From the NCBI RefSeq assembly GCF_021655115.1, contig NZ_PPXY01000024.1, forward strand, positions 1 through 55,301: DNA of 55,301 nucleotides, given 5' to 3'. Below are positions 44,852 to 53,766 of the stretch, in pieces. This DNA comes from Clostridium sp. Cult3 (GTDB lineage Bacteria > Bacillota > Clostridia > Tissierellales > Tepidimicrobiaceae). Numbering within the stretch: position 1 is the stretch's first letter; each line of letters opens with the position of its first letter. A program made the position numbers and the translations under genes. Under the pieces are notes generated by a model. That model did no database searches. It saw only the letters and a list, made by a program, of their open reading frames with translations, and was not told the DNA's origin.

Positions 44852-46759
44852 ATGAAACATGTCATAATTGGAACAGCAGGTCATATTGACCATGGAAAGA
44901 CGACCTTAATAAGAGCTTTGACTGGCAGGAATACTGATAGACTAAAAGAAGAGCAAAAGAGAGGCATATCCATAGAGTTAGGATTTACTTATTTTGATCT
45001 ACCTAGTGGGAAAAGAGCAGGCATTATAGATGTGCCTGGTCATGAAAAATTTATAAAGAATATGCTTGCAGGGGTAATGGGTATAGATATAGTATTACTA
45101 GTGGTAGCAGCTGATGAAGGAGTAATGCCCCAAACTAGTGAACATTTAGCCATATTAAATCTACTTGGTATAGAAAAAGGGTTCGTAGTAATCACCAAAT
45201 CGGATTTAGTTGACGAAGAATGGTTAGAATTGGTTAAGGAAGATGTAACTGATGAGATAAGGGGTACCTTTTTAGAGGGTGCTCCTATTATACCTGTATC
45301 TTCCACTAAAGGTACGGGCATTGAAGAGGTAATCGAATTGATTGATGAGCTAACGTTGAAGTTGGAGGATAGGGAAGTAGATGACATGCCTAGATTGCCA
45401 GTAGATAGGGTGTTTTCGATTTCTGGTTTTGGTACTATAGTGACTGGTACTTTACTTTCAGGGAAACTCAATACTGGAGATGAGATACAGGTTTTCCCAG
45501 GAAATAAGATTGGCAGAATTCGGTCCTTACAAGTTCACGATGAGGATACCTCTACAGCTTATGCCGGCCAGAGAGTCGCTATTAATATTGCAGGTCTTAA
45601 AAAGGATGAGATAGACAGGGGGGATGTGGTAGCCCCTGTAGATTCTATGAGAGAAACATTGATGTTAGATGTAAAGGTAAAATTGATTAAAGGTATAGAA
45701 CGATCAATAGAAAACAGGACACGTCTCCGTATATATATAGGAGCAAAAGAAGCCCTATGTCGCATTATTCTACTGGATAAGGATGTTTTAAACCCAGGAG
45801 AGGAAGCTTACGCACAACTAAGATTAGAAGAGGAAATAGTTGCAAAAAGAGGAGATAGGTTCATCATTAGATTTTATTCCCCTATGTTTACTATAGGAGG
45901 AGGCCAGGTATTGGAACCAAATCCTAGTAAGAAGAAGCGATTTGATGAAGAAGCCATAGAAGAGCTTCGGATAAAAGAGGAAGGAGAGTCCATTGATATT
46001 ATTGAAAAGATAATATTGGATAAAAGCCAATCCTTCCCTACTGTGAAGGAAATCTCTACCTTTACTGCCATGCTAGAGGAAAAGGTTATGGAAGATGTAG
46101 AAAAGTTGGTCCAGGATAGGAAAGTAATAGTGTTTAATCTGACTAAAGACTTTCACTTAATTCATGTAAAATATTTTAACCGATTGAAAGATGATATATT
46201 AGGGGAGCTAAAATCCTTCCATAAAAAATATCCCCTTAGGCGTGGCATGTCCAAAGAGGAAATACGAAGTAAGTATTTAAAAAATGCTAAAGCAAAGGTA
46301 GGAGACCGGCTTATAGACCTACTAATAGAAGAAGGTTATGTAGAGCAGCATATGGAGAGTGTTTCCATAAGGGGCTTTGAAATTAAATATAATGAGGTAC
46401 AATTAACTATAAAAGAAGAATTGATTGAGAACTATATACAGAATAAATTTTCACCACCTAAAAAAGATGAATTATACAGTATAACAAAGGGAGAAAAAGG
46501 TGAAATAGATCAGGTTTTAAACTCTCTTATTAGTAATGGAGATATAATTAGATTAGATGAGGAAATATATCTGCATAAATCAACCTATGAAGAAGCTTTA
46601 AAAATACTAAAAGCATATATAGATGAAAATGATTCTATTACTGTTGCTGAGTATAGAGACGTATTAGGCACCAATAGAAAAGTTGCTTTAAGGCTCCTAG
46701 AGCATTTTGATCAATTAAAGATAACCAAAAGAGATGGGGATAAAAGAACTCTTTTTTGA
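44852..46759 (+). CDS. selB: Selenocysteine-specific elongation factor
   Basis: The 635-residue GTPase delivers Sec-tRNA to UGA codons next to a SECIS hairpin. The G1 motif is GTAGHIDHGKT (7-17), then DVPGHEKFIKNM and TKSD, EF-Tu-like domains II and III, and C-terminal winged-helix repeats (from about 380) that bind the SECIS RNA. Its ATG abuts the selA stop, so the two are coupled. Confidence 0.97.
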   Translation: MKHVIIGTAGHIDHGKTTLIRALTGRNTDRLKEEQKRGISIELGFTYFDLPSGKRAGIIDVPGHEKFIKNMLAGVMGIDIVLLVVAADEGVMPQTSEHLAILNLLGIEKGFVVITKSDLVDEEWLELVKEDVTDEIRGTFLEGAPIIPVSSTKGTGIEEVIELIDELTLKLEDREVDDMPRLPVDRVFSISGFGTIVTGTLLSGKLNTGDEIQVFPGNKIGRIRSLQVHDEDTSTAYAGQRVAINIAGLKKDEIDRGDVVAPVDSMRETLMLDVKVKLIKGIERSIENRTRLRIYIGAKEALCRIILLDKDVLNPGEEAYAQLRLEEEIVAKRGDRFIIRFYSPMFTIGGGQVLEPNPSKKKRFDEEAIEELRIKEEGESIDIIEKIILDKSQSFPTVKEISTFTAMLEEKVMEDVEKLVQDRKVIVFNLTKDFHLIHVKYFNRLKDDILGELKSFHKKYPLRRGMSKEEIRSKYLKNAKAKVGDRLIDLLIEEGYVEQHMESVSIRGFEIKYNEVQLTIKEELIENYIQNKFSPPKKDELYSITKGEKGEIDQVLNSLISNGDIIRLDEEIYLHKSTYEEALKILKAYIDENDSITVAEYRDVLGTNRKVALRLLEHFDQLKITKRDGDKRTLF

Positions 46760-46793
46760 GATATAGGGCATTCCCTTGTTTTGGAGTGATATT

Positions 46794-47504
46794 ATGGAAA
46801 CAAGAATAATCGTTATAAATAGAGACAGATCTTTTGTAAAGGGTTTAAAATATAGCTTAGAACAAGATGATTATCAGGTGGAGGCTGCTTTCTCCATAAA
46901 AGAAGCTATAGAAAAGGTCAAAAAAAGGGATTATGAATTGGTAATCCTAGATATATTATTGCCTGATGGTAATGGACTAAGTTTATGTCAAACTATCAGG
47001 AAACATTCCCATGTACCAATAATAGTATTAACAGAAAAGAAAGAGGATATATCCAAAATATTGGCATTAGAATACGGTGCTGATGACTATGTAACCAAAC
47101 CATTTAACATTTTGGAATTAAAAGCAAGGATTAAGGCAATACTTAGAAGGGTAAATATGATAACCCCTCAAATTGATAATCAAATCGTTAAAATAGATGA
47201 TTTTGTCATCAACCCATTAGGTAGGAAACTAACTTTAAATGGAGAAAGCATAAATTTAACGGGCAAGGAATTTGACCTATTTTATATATTAATATCCAAT
47301 CCAGGAAAGGTATTCACTAGGGAGGAGCTATTGGAGACTGTCTGGGGATATGAATATTTTGGTGACTTGAGGACGGTAGATGTTCATATTAGGAGGCTTA
47401 GGGAAAAAATAGAAAAGGATTCGGGTAATACTCAGTATATCCATACCAAATGGGGTGTAGGTTATTATTTTAGAAACAAGAGGGAAAGGGCAACTTCGGA
47501 TTAG
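46794..47504 (+). CDS. OmpR/PhoB-type response regulator, orphan, atypical acidic pocket
   Basis: The 236-residue protein has a receiver domain (1-115) with Asp53 (LVILDILLPDG), Thr in VLTE and Lys in VTKPF, and a C-terminal winged helix (about 130-232, GKEFDLFYILISNPGKVFTR and VDVHIRRLREKI). The metal-binding acidic pair near the N-terminus, usually D-D or E-D, reads INRD (9-11), so only one acid is kept. ATG at 46794 follows GGAGTGAT; an upstream in-frame start lacks a site. No histidine kinase gene is adjacent. It lies between selB and tRNA-Sec. Confidence 0.9.
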   Translation: METRIIVINRDRSFVKGLKYSLEQDDYQVEAAFSIKEAIEKVKKRDYELVILDILLPDGNGLSLCQTIRKHSHVPIIVLTEKKEDISKILALEYGADDYVTKPFNILELKARIKAILRRVNMITPQIDNQIVKIDDFVINPLGRKLTLNGESINLTGKEFDLFYILISNPGKVFTREELLETVWGYEYFGDLRTVDVHIRRLREKIEKDSGNTQYIHTKWGVGYYFRNKRERATSD

Positions 47505-47547
47505 GGAAATATTTGTTGAGTGTATTCGACAGGAAAGGAAATACTTC

Positions 47548-47576
47548 TTGATATTTGTATAAAAATACTGTATAAT
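47548..47576 (+). promoter_or_regulatory. Promoter of tRNA-Sec
   Basis: TTGATA (47548-47553) and TATAAT (47571-47576) are separated by 17 bases, ending about 18 bases before the tRNA. This is a strong sigma-70-type match. Confidence 0.75.
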
Positions 47577-47594
47577 AACATTTGTTGTTAACAA

Positions 47595-47691
47595 GGGAGT
47601 AGATGGGTGCTGGTGTGCCCTCTGGTCTTCAAAACCAGCGCGAGGGGTTAGGAGCCTCTTGGGTGAGTTCGATTCTCACATCCTCCCGCCA
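47595..47691 (+). tRNA. selC: tRNA-Sec (anticodon TCA)
   Basis: This 97-base tRNA has all marks of bacterial tRNA-Sec: six-base-pair D stem (GGGTGC/GTGCCC), anticodon stem CTGGT/ACCAG with loop CTTCAAA (anticodon TCA at 47629-47631), a long variable arm, T arm GTGAG-TTCGATT-CTCAC and encoded GCCA. The eight-base acceptor halves GGGAGTAG and ATCCTCCC form six pairs and leave T-C and G-A mismatches at the sixth and eighth positions. It has its own promoter and terminator and lies 0.8 kb after selB. Confidence 0.95.
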
Positions 47692-47700
47692 TAGAGAATT

Positions 47701-47722
47701 AGCCACCTTGGTGGCTTTTTTT
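47701..47722 (+). terminator. Terminator of tRNA-Sec
   Basis: AGCCACC/GGTGGCT with a TT centre is followed by TTTTTTT. Confidence 0.88.
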
Positions 47723-47882
47723 GTTTTTGAAAACATAAATTTTAAATAAATAATTTGCAAACTATTGAGTTTGTTATGCAAATTGTCTCCTAAAATTGCC
47801 TTGTATTTAAATATATAATATTAGATAAAATAAATAGGAACAAATATATTTAAAAGATAACTATATTATACGAGGTGATTAT

Positions 47883-48092
47883 ATGACAAAAGGACCACTG
47901 GATCCTAATGCCATTGAGGCATTAAATGAAATGAAATTGGAAATTGCTAAAGAATTAGGTATATCTGAAGATTTTATGAATAATAACAATGTAAATCCAG
48001 CTACTAATATATTTACCGCTGGACCTGTAGGGGGTCTTATGACAAGAAGATTGGTAGAGATGGGAGAAAAACAGCTAATAGATGAGGAATAG
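47883..48092 (+). CDS. Alpha/beta-type small acid-soluble spore protein
   Basis: The 69-residue protein matches the SASP layout: an N-terminal segment ending ALNEMKLEIAKELGI, which corresponds to the germination-protease site, and the C-terminal DNA-binding GPVGGLMTRRLVEMGEKQL. It coats spore DNA and protects it from UV and heat. Preceded by GAGGTGAT, it is a single gene in its own unit; its stop lies in a hairpin. Expression in the forespore from a sigma-G promoter is expected, but I could not place one with confidence. Confidence 0.93.
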   Translation: MTKGPLDPNAIEALNEMKLEIAKELGISEDFMNNNNVNPATNIFTAGPVGGLMTRRLVEMGEKQLIDEE

Positions 48093-48114
48093 GATAGGGT
48101 TGCCTATCCTATTC
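48087..48114 (+). terminator. Hairpin at the SASP stop
   Basis: A 12-bp perfect repeat, GAATAGGATAGG and its complement, has loop GTTG and includes the TAG stop. There is no T run; it may stabilise spore mRNA or act with the second hairpin downstream. Confidence 0.6.
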
Positions 48115-48149
48115 TATTGACTACAATAATTGAGGATTGTCAAAAAGTT

Positions 48150-48176
48150 AAAGCATAATGCTTTTTTAATTTTTCA
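48150..48176 (+). terminator. Second terminator after the SASP gene
   Basis: AAAGCA-TAA-TGCTTT is followed by TTTAATTTTT. Confidence 0.6.
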
Positions 48177-48220
48177 TGATATAATATAGTAGGTGTCACT
48201 CTTTAAAAGGGGGATTTCAT

Positions 48221-48601
48221 ATGAATAAAACTAATATAATGGTATGCGTGACTCAGCAAAAAACTTGTGAAAGGCTTATTTTGAACGGTTATAAACTAGC
48301 GGAAGCTACAAAAGGTAAATTATATGTAATACATGTAGTAAATGAAAAAGAGAAGTTTTTAGACAATGTAGATGATGGAGAAGCTCTAGAATACCTGTTT
48401 GGAGTATCGAAAAAGGTGGGAGCTGATCTAACTGTACTTAGATCAAAGGATATAACAAAAGCTATGATCGATTTTGCAAAGGATAATCAAATTACTCATA
48501 TTGTCATGGGCACCCCACCAAATGTTGGAAATGCCAAAAGCCCTGACCTTGGACTAAAATTGCAGAATGCATTACCTAATGTAGAATTCATAAAATTATA
48601 A
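48221..48601 (+). CDS. Universal-stress-protein domain protein
   Basis: The 126-residue single-domain protein resembles the USP domain of KdpD. It starts with a parallel-strand nucleotide-binding pattern (NIMVCVTQQKTCERLI and KLYVIHVV) and ends near THIVMGTPPNVGNA, which stands in for the G-x2-G-x9-G ATP loop. It probably binds a nucleotide; the role is unknown. It stands alone behind AAAGGGGG and is followed by a terminator. Confidence 0.8.
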   Translation: MNKTNIMVCVTQQKTCERLILNGYKLAEATKGKLYVIHVVNEKEKFLDNVDDGEALEYLFGVSKKVGADLTVLRSKDITKAMIDFAKDNQITHIVMGTPPNVGNAKSPDLGLKLQNALPNVEFIKL

Positions 48602-48629
48602 ATTTTAAACTTATTCATTTTTCTCTATG

Positions 48630-48657
48630 AAAAAGAACTCATCTAGGAGTTCTTTTT
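48630..48657. terminator. Terminator after the USP gene
   Basis: AAAAAGAACTC and GAGTTCTTTTT pair perfectly with a six-base loop. Confidence 0.88.
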
Positions 48658-48725
48658 CATCTCTATGCACATAATAATCCTAAAGGAATAAATTATATTA
48701 TATAGTCTTTTAAGGAGGTTTTCAC

Positions 48726-49781
48726 ATGGCGAAAATTAGGCGAATGTTCCCAGGTGGAAATACAGCTGAAGGTTTTTATTCTTTTCATGACAATATAATA
48801 GATTCAAATAGAAATATGTTATATGTATTAAAAGGTATGCCAGGTGGAGGCAAATCTTCTTTAATGAAGTATATAGGAGAAAGGATGACAAAGGAAGGTT
48901 ATGATATAGAATATCATCATTGCCCATCAGATCCTGAATCCATTGATGGTATAGTGATTGTCCCACTAAATATAGCTATAGTAGATGGTACCTTCCCTCA
49001 TGTAATAGATCCTACTTATCCAGGCTTAATAGATAAACTAGTGGATTTAGGAAAGTTTATAGATGAAGAAGTGCTAATAGAATATAAAGATGAAATCATG
49101 AAAGCTAAAGCCAATAATAAATCTGCCTATAGAAAAGCCTTTACTTATTTTAGAGCTGCAAAAACTGTTTATGAAGAGATAGTAGAGCATAACAAAGCCG
49201 CTGTAGATTTTAAGCATCTAAATAAACTGACTAAAAGATTAATGGATGATATTTTTTCTAAAGACACAGATAAAGATATTACATCTTTCTATAAAAGGCA
49301 TTTATTTTCTAGCGCTAATACACCAGATGGATTTGTGGACTATACTCCTACAATACTAGAACATATTTCAAACATCTATTATATTGAAGGAGAAATTGGT
49401 ACGGGTAAGTCTACACTCATGAATAGAATTATAGAGGAAGCTACGATTAGAGATTACTATATGGAAATATACCATAATTCTACTATTCCAGACAAGATCG
49501 AATCCATATTTATTCCAGATTTAGAAGTTCTTATAACTTCAAATAGACATGGAGTAGAATTCTCCCATAAGAAGATAGACTTAAATCAGTATTTTGATGA
49601 AAGTGTAAAAGACGAAGAAGATTATCGAATATATAATCTATTGATTGAAAATGCCATCAAAAAACTTTCATCAGCTAGAAAGAATCATGATATACTAGAA
49701 AAATGTTACAGGCCAGCTATAGACTACGATGGAGTAGATATGGTTACAGAAGAGATATTAGAGGAAATATTAGCTCATTAA
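48726..49781 (+). CDS. Two-P-loop ATPase (PRK06851-type family)
   Basis: The 351-residue protein has two Walker A motifs, GMPGGGKS (37-44) and GEIGTGKS (222-229), each opening a similar module, so it looks like an internal duplication. The N-terminal RRMFPGGNTAEGFYSFHDNII is shared with uncharacterised ATPases of spore-forming Bacillota. The substrate and role are unknown. It has its own ribosome site, AAGGAGG. A palindromic repeat follows it. Confidence 0.85.
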   Translation: MAKIRRMFPGGNTAEGFYSFHDNIIDSNRNMLYVLKGMPGGGKSSLMKYIGERMTKEGYDIEYHHCPSDPESIDGIVIVPLNIAIVDGTFPHVIDPTYPGLIDKLVDLGKFIDEEVLIEYKDEIMKAKANNKSAYRKAFTYFRAAKTVYEEIVEHNKAAVDFKHLNKLTKRLMDDIFSKDTDKDITSFYKRHLFSSANTPDGFVDYTPTILEHISNIYYIEGEIGTGKSTLMNRIIEEATIRDYYMEIYHNSTIPDKIESIFIPDLEVLITSNRHGVEFSHKKIDLNQYFDESVKDEEDYRIYNLLIENAIKKLSSARKNHDILEKCYRPAIDYDGVDMVTEEILEEILAH

Positions 49782-49784
49782 AAC

Positions 49785-49850
49785 GAGATTCTTCACTATC
49801 GCTTAGAATGACAAACGAAATATCATTTTGAGAAATAGCTGAAGAATCTC
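49785..49850. repeat. Imperfect palindromic element, dispersed-repeat-like
   Basis: The 66 bases begin GAGATTCTTCA and end with its exact reverse complement, TGAAGAATCTC. The inner parts (CTATCGCTTAGAATGACA and TATCATTTTGAGAAATAG) are imperfect complements. Sequences of the form GAGATTCTTC-GCTC-AGAATGACA are common as dispersed intergenic repeats in bacterial genomes. Here it sits between converging genes and, with TTTTTTA after it, may also act as a terminator. It occurs once in the window. Confidence 0.65.
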
Positions 49851-49859
49851 CATTTTTTA

Positions 49860-51056
49860 TTATATAGTATTTAATATTTTTTCATAGAATTTTTCAAGAA
49901 CTAAATCCAATTCATCTTTAGTACAAGCTCCTTGAACCGTCTGGGAACTACCCCCACCTTTAATATTAATCTCTTTTGCTATTTCCTTATGGATAATCTT
50001 CATATTGATATTCAAATTGGTACTACGACTAACAATAAAGTTGGATTGTTTTTTGTTATGGACTCCAAATATAAGGATATAGTTTTCTAAAGAATTTAGA
50101 TAAGATACCATACTGTTTATCTCCCTAAACTCCATATCATCATATTTATAGCATATGAAGTTTACCCCCTTTATCAAACGAGCTTTTTTAAGCAGTTCTT
50201 GAGCCTTATATTCATATAGTTCCTCTCTAAGAATTCTATTTTCTTTTTTTAGGGATTCTTTTTGGGAGTATAGATTGATCACTCTATCGTAAACATCCTT
50301 ATCCTTAGTAGATAGTAGGTTGCCAATCTCCCTAATATATCTATTTTTCCAGGTATAATCCAATAATGCCCTATTACCACATACGAACTCAACTCGAATA
50401 TTCCCTTTATAATTTTCTACTTTTCTTATCTTTATCAACCCTATTTCTCCAGTATTTCTCAGATGGGTTCCACAACAAGGAGAAAAATCAATGCCATCTA
50501 TTTCTACAATGCGTATATTAGAATTGACTATTGGATCTTTCCTCACCGGAATTTTGTCCATATCCCCTTTTTCAATAATATATGATTTTATTTGAAAATT
50601 GGAAAAGATTATTTTGTTAACAAACTCCTCTACTTTATCTATTTCTACTTCACTAATGCTTGGAATATCAACATCAATGTATACATATTCTTTGCCTATA
50701 TAAAAGCCTACCGTTTCTCCATTGTACAATTTATAAAAAGCAGAAGATAGTAGATGTTGACCAGAGTGCTGTTGCATATAATCAAATCTATTTTCCCAGT
50801 CTATAGACAGTTGAGCCTTATCACTATGTACATTATCTTTTACAACATGGATTATGTCGTGACCTTCTTCATAAGTATCCAGCACTTCAACACCATTAAT
50901 AGTACCCTTGTCCCCTGGTTGGCCTCCAGCTAAATTAGGATAAAAAATGGTCTTATTAGTCTTAATATAATATTTATTATTTACATACTTTTTATCAACT
51001 ATTCTGGCATCAATTTGCCGTAGATATGGGTTTTCCAAATATACTTTTTCTGTCAT
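49860..51056 (-). CDS. Alanyl-tRNA editing hydrolase (AlaX long type, with DHHA1 domain)
   Basis: The 398-residue protein has an N-terminal beta-barrel, a tRNA-SAD editing domain with HSGQH (His97, His101) and CCGTH (Cys194/195, His198) as zinc ligands, a coiled-coil stretch (about 240-285) and a C-terminal DHHA1 domain with GGGSSQTVQGA. It hydrolyses mischarged Ser- or Gly-tRNA(Ala) in trans. The ATG at 51056 follows AGGTGGT. It runs leftward, converging on the ATPase gene. It lacks the AlaRS catalytic core, so it is not alaS. Confidence 0.93.
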   Translation of the reverse strand: MTEKVYLENPYLRQIDARIVDKKYVNNKYYIKTNKTIFYPNLAGGQPGDKGTINGVEVLDTYEEGHDIIHVVKDNVHSDKAQLSIDWENRFDYMQQHSGQHLLSSAFYKLYNGETVGFYIGKEYVYIDVDIPSISEVEIDKVEEFVNKIIFSNFQIKSYIIEKGDMDKIPVRKDPIVNSNIRIVEIDGIDFSPCCGTHLRNTGEIGLIKIRKVENYKGNIRVEFVCGNRALLDYTWKNRYIREIGNLLSTKDKDVYDRVINLYSQKESLKKENRILREELYEYKAQELLKKARLIKGVNFICYKYDDMEFREINSMVSYLNSLENYILIFGVHNKKQSNFIVSRSTNLNINMKIIHKEIAKEINIKGGGSSQTVQGACTKDELDLVLEKFYEKILNTI

Positions 51057-51204
51057 ATTATACCACCTATTCCTTTCTACTATTAATACTATTTTATCAT
51101 CTTTAAAAGAAAGTCAACAACATTTATTTTTGATTGCTAAAATTTGTGTTATAATCGATTTATGGAAATAGTATTAAAATTGAAAGTATAGAAGGGAATT
51201 AGAC

Positions 51205-51294
51205 ATGGATAAGCAATCACTAGGTAGCATGTTTGTGTTATTAGGCATGATATTGGTAATATGGTCTTTAAACCGGATTAATGGAAATAAATAG
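51205..51294 (+). CDS. Small hydrophobic peptide, 29 residues
   Basis: A short frame starts ATG behind AAGGGAAT and encodes MDKQSLGS, then a single membrane-like segment (MFVLLGMILVIWSL), then NRINGNK. Its stop is 12 bases before comEC, with AGGAG for comEC directly after it. TATAAT at 51150-51155 may be the -10 of its promoter. The charge pattern fits a one-pass membrane peptide. I do not recognise it; it could be a leader peptide for comEC. Confidence 0.5.
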   Translation: MDKQSLGSMFVLLGMILVIWSLNRINGNK

Positions 51295-51306
51295 AGGAGT
51301 AACAGT

Positions 51307-53766
51307 ATGAAAAGACCCTTTGTATATTTTACTGCTTCTTTGCTATTAGGAATTGTTTTTTCCTATTATTTAGAAGTAAGTACCCTATTCATCTTAATTC
51401 TATTGACATTGTCTCTGTTGTATAGTGTATTTAGAATAAAAGTAAATACATCTTTGAGGTTTAGTTTACTTCTATCTTTCTTCTTAATGGGGATCCTATT
51501 GACTAATTTTAAAGCTGGTAGCAGCCAACTATTAGGGTATAAGGATACCTTAGTAGAAGTAACTGCTATCGTGAAGGATGTTAAAAGTATAACAGAGGAG
51601 GAAAGTAGGTATATCGTTATGGCTACAAACATTAGCCATAATGGAATAGATAAGGATGTATCTGAAAAAGTCCAAATGAAGGTCCTTGGAGAAAGAAGGC
51701 TATCCCTTGGAGATGAAGTGCTATTTAGAGCAAAATTGAAGGAACCAATATCCAACACTAATCCTAGACTATATAATCCAAAACTGAATTTACTAACGGA
51801 AAGTATTCATGTTACTGCTACAATCAAAGACTATTCTATTGTCCATGTGGTAAAGGGGAAGCTAAACCCAATTGATAAAGTTAAAGTAAAATTTATAGAG
51901 AAAACAGAAAAAGCATTTGACGAATACTTAACAGATAGAAATAGCTCCTTGATGAAATCTGTCATCTTGGGAAAGAGCTCTTATTTAGATCAGAGTGATA
52001 TAGAAAGGTTTAGACAGTTGGGGTTGGCTCACATATTAGCTGTTTCAGGATTACATGTAGGTTTGATTAGTGGCATATTGGTAGGATTGTTTGCTTATAT
52101 GGGAATAGGCAGAAGGATAAATATAAGTACCACCATAATACTTATATGGCTATATGCCTATATAATAGGAAATCCACCATCAGTAATAAGGGCTAACATA
52201 ATGTTTACATTACTATTGATATCTAGGATAGAAGGGGAAGCCTATGATCCCATAAATACGCTATTTTTTGCAGCTTTTATAATGTTAATCATAAATCCTT
52301 TTTGGGCTTTTAATATTGGATTTCAATTATCTTTTATTGCTACTTTTTCCATACTATATTTAACACCTAAGTTTAGATGGATATTTTACCCGAGCAATAG
52401 TCAGTGGATTAAATCTTTAACAGCAATTTTAGCTGTACAGATAGGATTATTACCTGTACAAGCCTATTACTTTAATAGGATATCTATTATAGGTATAATA
52501 GCTAATTTATTAATAGTACCTTTGTTTTCTATATGTTTAATCTTAGGTTTCTTTCTGTTACCTTCTTCCTACTTGATAAGGCCTATAGCCTATTCTATTG
52601 GGGTAATCATTAATTATCTTTTGAATATTCAATTTTATACTATGGATATTTTTAGTCACTTGCCATATATTGTTCTAAAGGTACCTTCCCCATCTATTAT
52701 GGGCATACTATGTTATTATCTTGTACTGTTTATAGCTATAGGTACTATAAAAGTCGAAAATTTAAATAAGGGACTACATAAGACCATAATATTTTATCTT
52801 CTACTGGTAATATCCATAAATTCCATACACATATACTTAGACCAAAGTATAGATATTAAATTTATAGACGTAGGACAAGGAGATAGCATATTGATATCAA
52901 CCCAAAATGGAGACTATCTAATAGATACAGGAGGAAATTTATATGGAAGTTTTGATATAGGCCAGAACATCCTTTTGCCATATTTAGAAAAAGAGGGTAT
53001 ATTTAGATTAAATGGAGTATTTATCACTCATTACGATGCAGATCACTGCAAAAGCTTGCCCCTTTTATTGGACAATATGAAGATAGACAAAATATACATA
53101 GGTTATGAAAGATGGGATAATAAATTATATGAAGAGATTAACAATAAAGCTAAGGGAAAAGGTGTTCCAATAATACTGCTAAAAAGAGGGGATAAATTAA
53201 AACTAGACAAAAATACTCATGTGGTGGTAAAGGGTCCTCATGAGGAGATACTAAAAAGTCCTAGGATTAGTGATAATGATCTATCCTTAGTTTTGTTGAT
53301 GAATTATTGTGATAAAAGTATTTTATTTACAGGGGATATAGAGGCTAAGGGAGAAGGTTCGTTAGTAGATAATATAGATTCTAAGGCATATTTTCTGAAA
53401 GTACCTCACCATGGAAGCAAAACTTCTTCATCTATTGAGTTTTTAGATAAAGTTGATCCTCACATAGCCTTTATATCTGTTGGTAGAAATAATGGATTTG
53501 GTCACCCTCACGAAGAGGTAATTAAGGGATATAGAAATAGGTATATTCAAATATTCAGAACTGATGAATCAGGTCTTATAACTTTAAATCTTAACGGGGG
53601 AAAATATCAAATCTATCCTTTCCTAAGAGATAAATTGAGTATAATATATATAGTCAAGGATTTTAACCTGTGGATATGTTCTATAATACTATACTTTATA
53701 ATTTCATATATACTGATTAAGAGCTATACAATACTTGAAAAGGAGATGGAAACCGTTGAACTATAA
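51307..53766 (+). CDS. comEC: ComEC/Rec2 competence channel protein with metallo-beta-lactamase domain
   Basis: The 819-residue protein has an N-terminal soluble segment, a polytopic competence domain (about 215-500; GLAHILAVSGLHVGLISG, NPPSVIRANIMF) and a C-terminal metallo-beta-lactamase domain with FIDVGQGDSI near 521, HYDADH (575-580) and PHHGSKTSSS. It transports incoming single-stranded DNA through the membrane and may degrade the other strand. It is full length. It overlaps holA by 11 bases. comEA is 9 kb upstream rather than adjacent. Confidence 0.95.
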   Translation: MKRPFVYFTASLLLGIVFSYYLEVSTLFILILLTLSLLYSVFRIKVNTSLRFSLLLSFFLMGILLTNFKAGSSQLLGYKDTLVEVTAIVKDVKSITEEESRYIVMATNISHNGIDKDVSEKVQMKVLGERRLSLGDEVLFRAKLKEPISNTNPRLYNPKLNLLTESIHVTATIKDYSIVHVVKGKLNPIDKVKVKFIEKTEKAFDEYLTDRNSSLMKSVILGKSSYLDQSDIERFRQLGLAHILAVSGLHVGLISGILVGLFAYMGIGRRINISTTIILIWLYAYIIGNPPSVIRANIMFTLLLISRIEGEAYDPINTLFFAAFIMLIINPFWAFNIGFQLSFIATFSILYLTPKFRWIFYPSNSQWIKSLTAILAVQIGLLPVQAYYFNRISIIGIIANLLIVPLFSICLILGFFLLPSSYLIRPIAYSIGVIINYLLNIQFYTMDIFSHLPYIVLKVPSPSIMGILCYYLVLFIAIGTIKVENLNKGLHKTIIFYLLLVISINSIHIYLDQSIDIKFIDVGQGDSILISTQNGDYLIDTGGNLYGSFDIGQNILLPYLEKEGIFRLNGVFITHYDADHCKSLPLLLDNMKIDKIYIGYERWDNKLYEEINNKAKGKGVPIILLKRGDKLKLDKNTHVVVKGPHEEILKSPRISDNDLSLVLLMNYCDKSILFTGDIEAKGEGSLVDNIDSKAYFLKVPHHGSKTSSSIEFLDKVDPHIAFISVGRNNGFGHPHEEVIKGYRNRYIQIFRTDESGLITLNLNGGKYQIYPFLRDKLSIIYIVKDFNLWICSIILYFIISYILIKSYTILEKEMETVEL

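Noticed and set aside
45040-45471. 143-residue minus-strand frame opposite selB
   Set aside because: Complementary shadow of the GTPase domain, with low-complexity Ser/Thr content and no recognisable domain.
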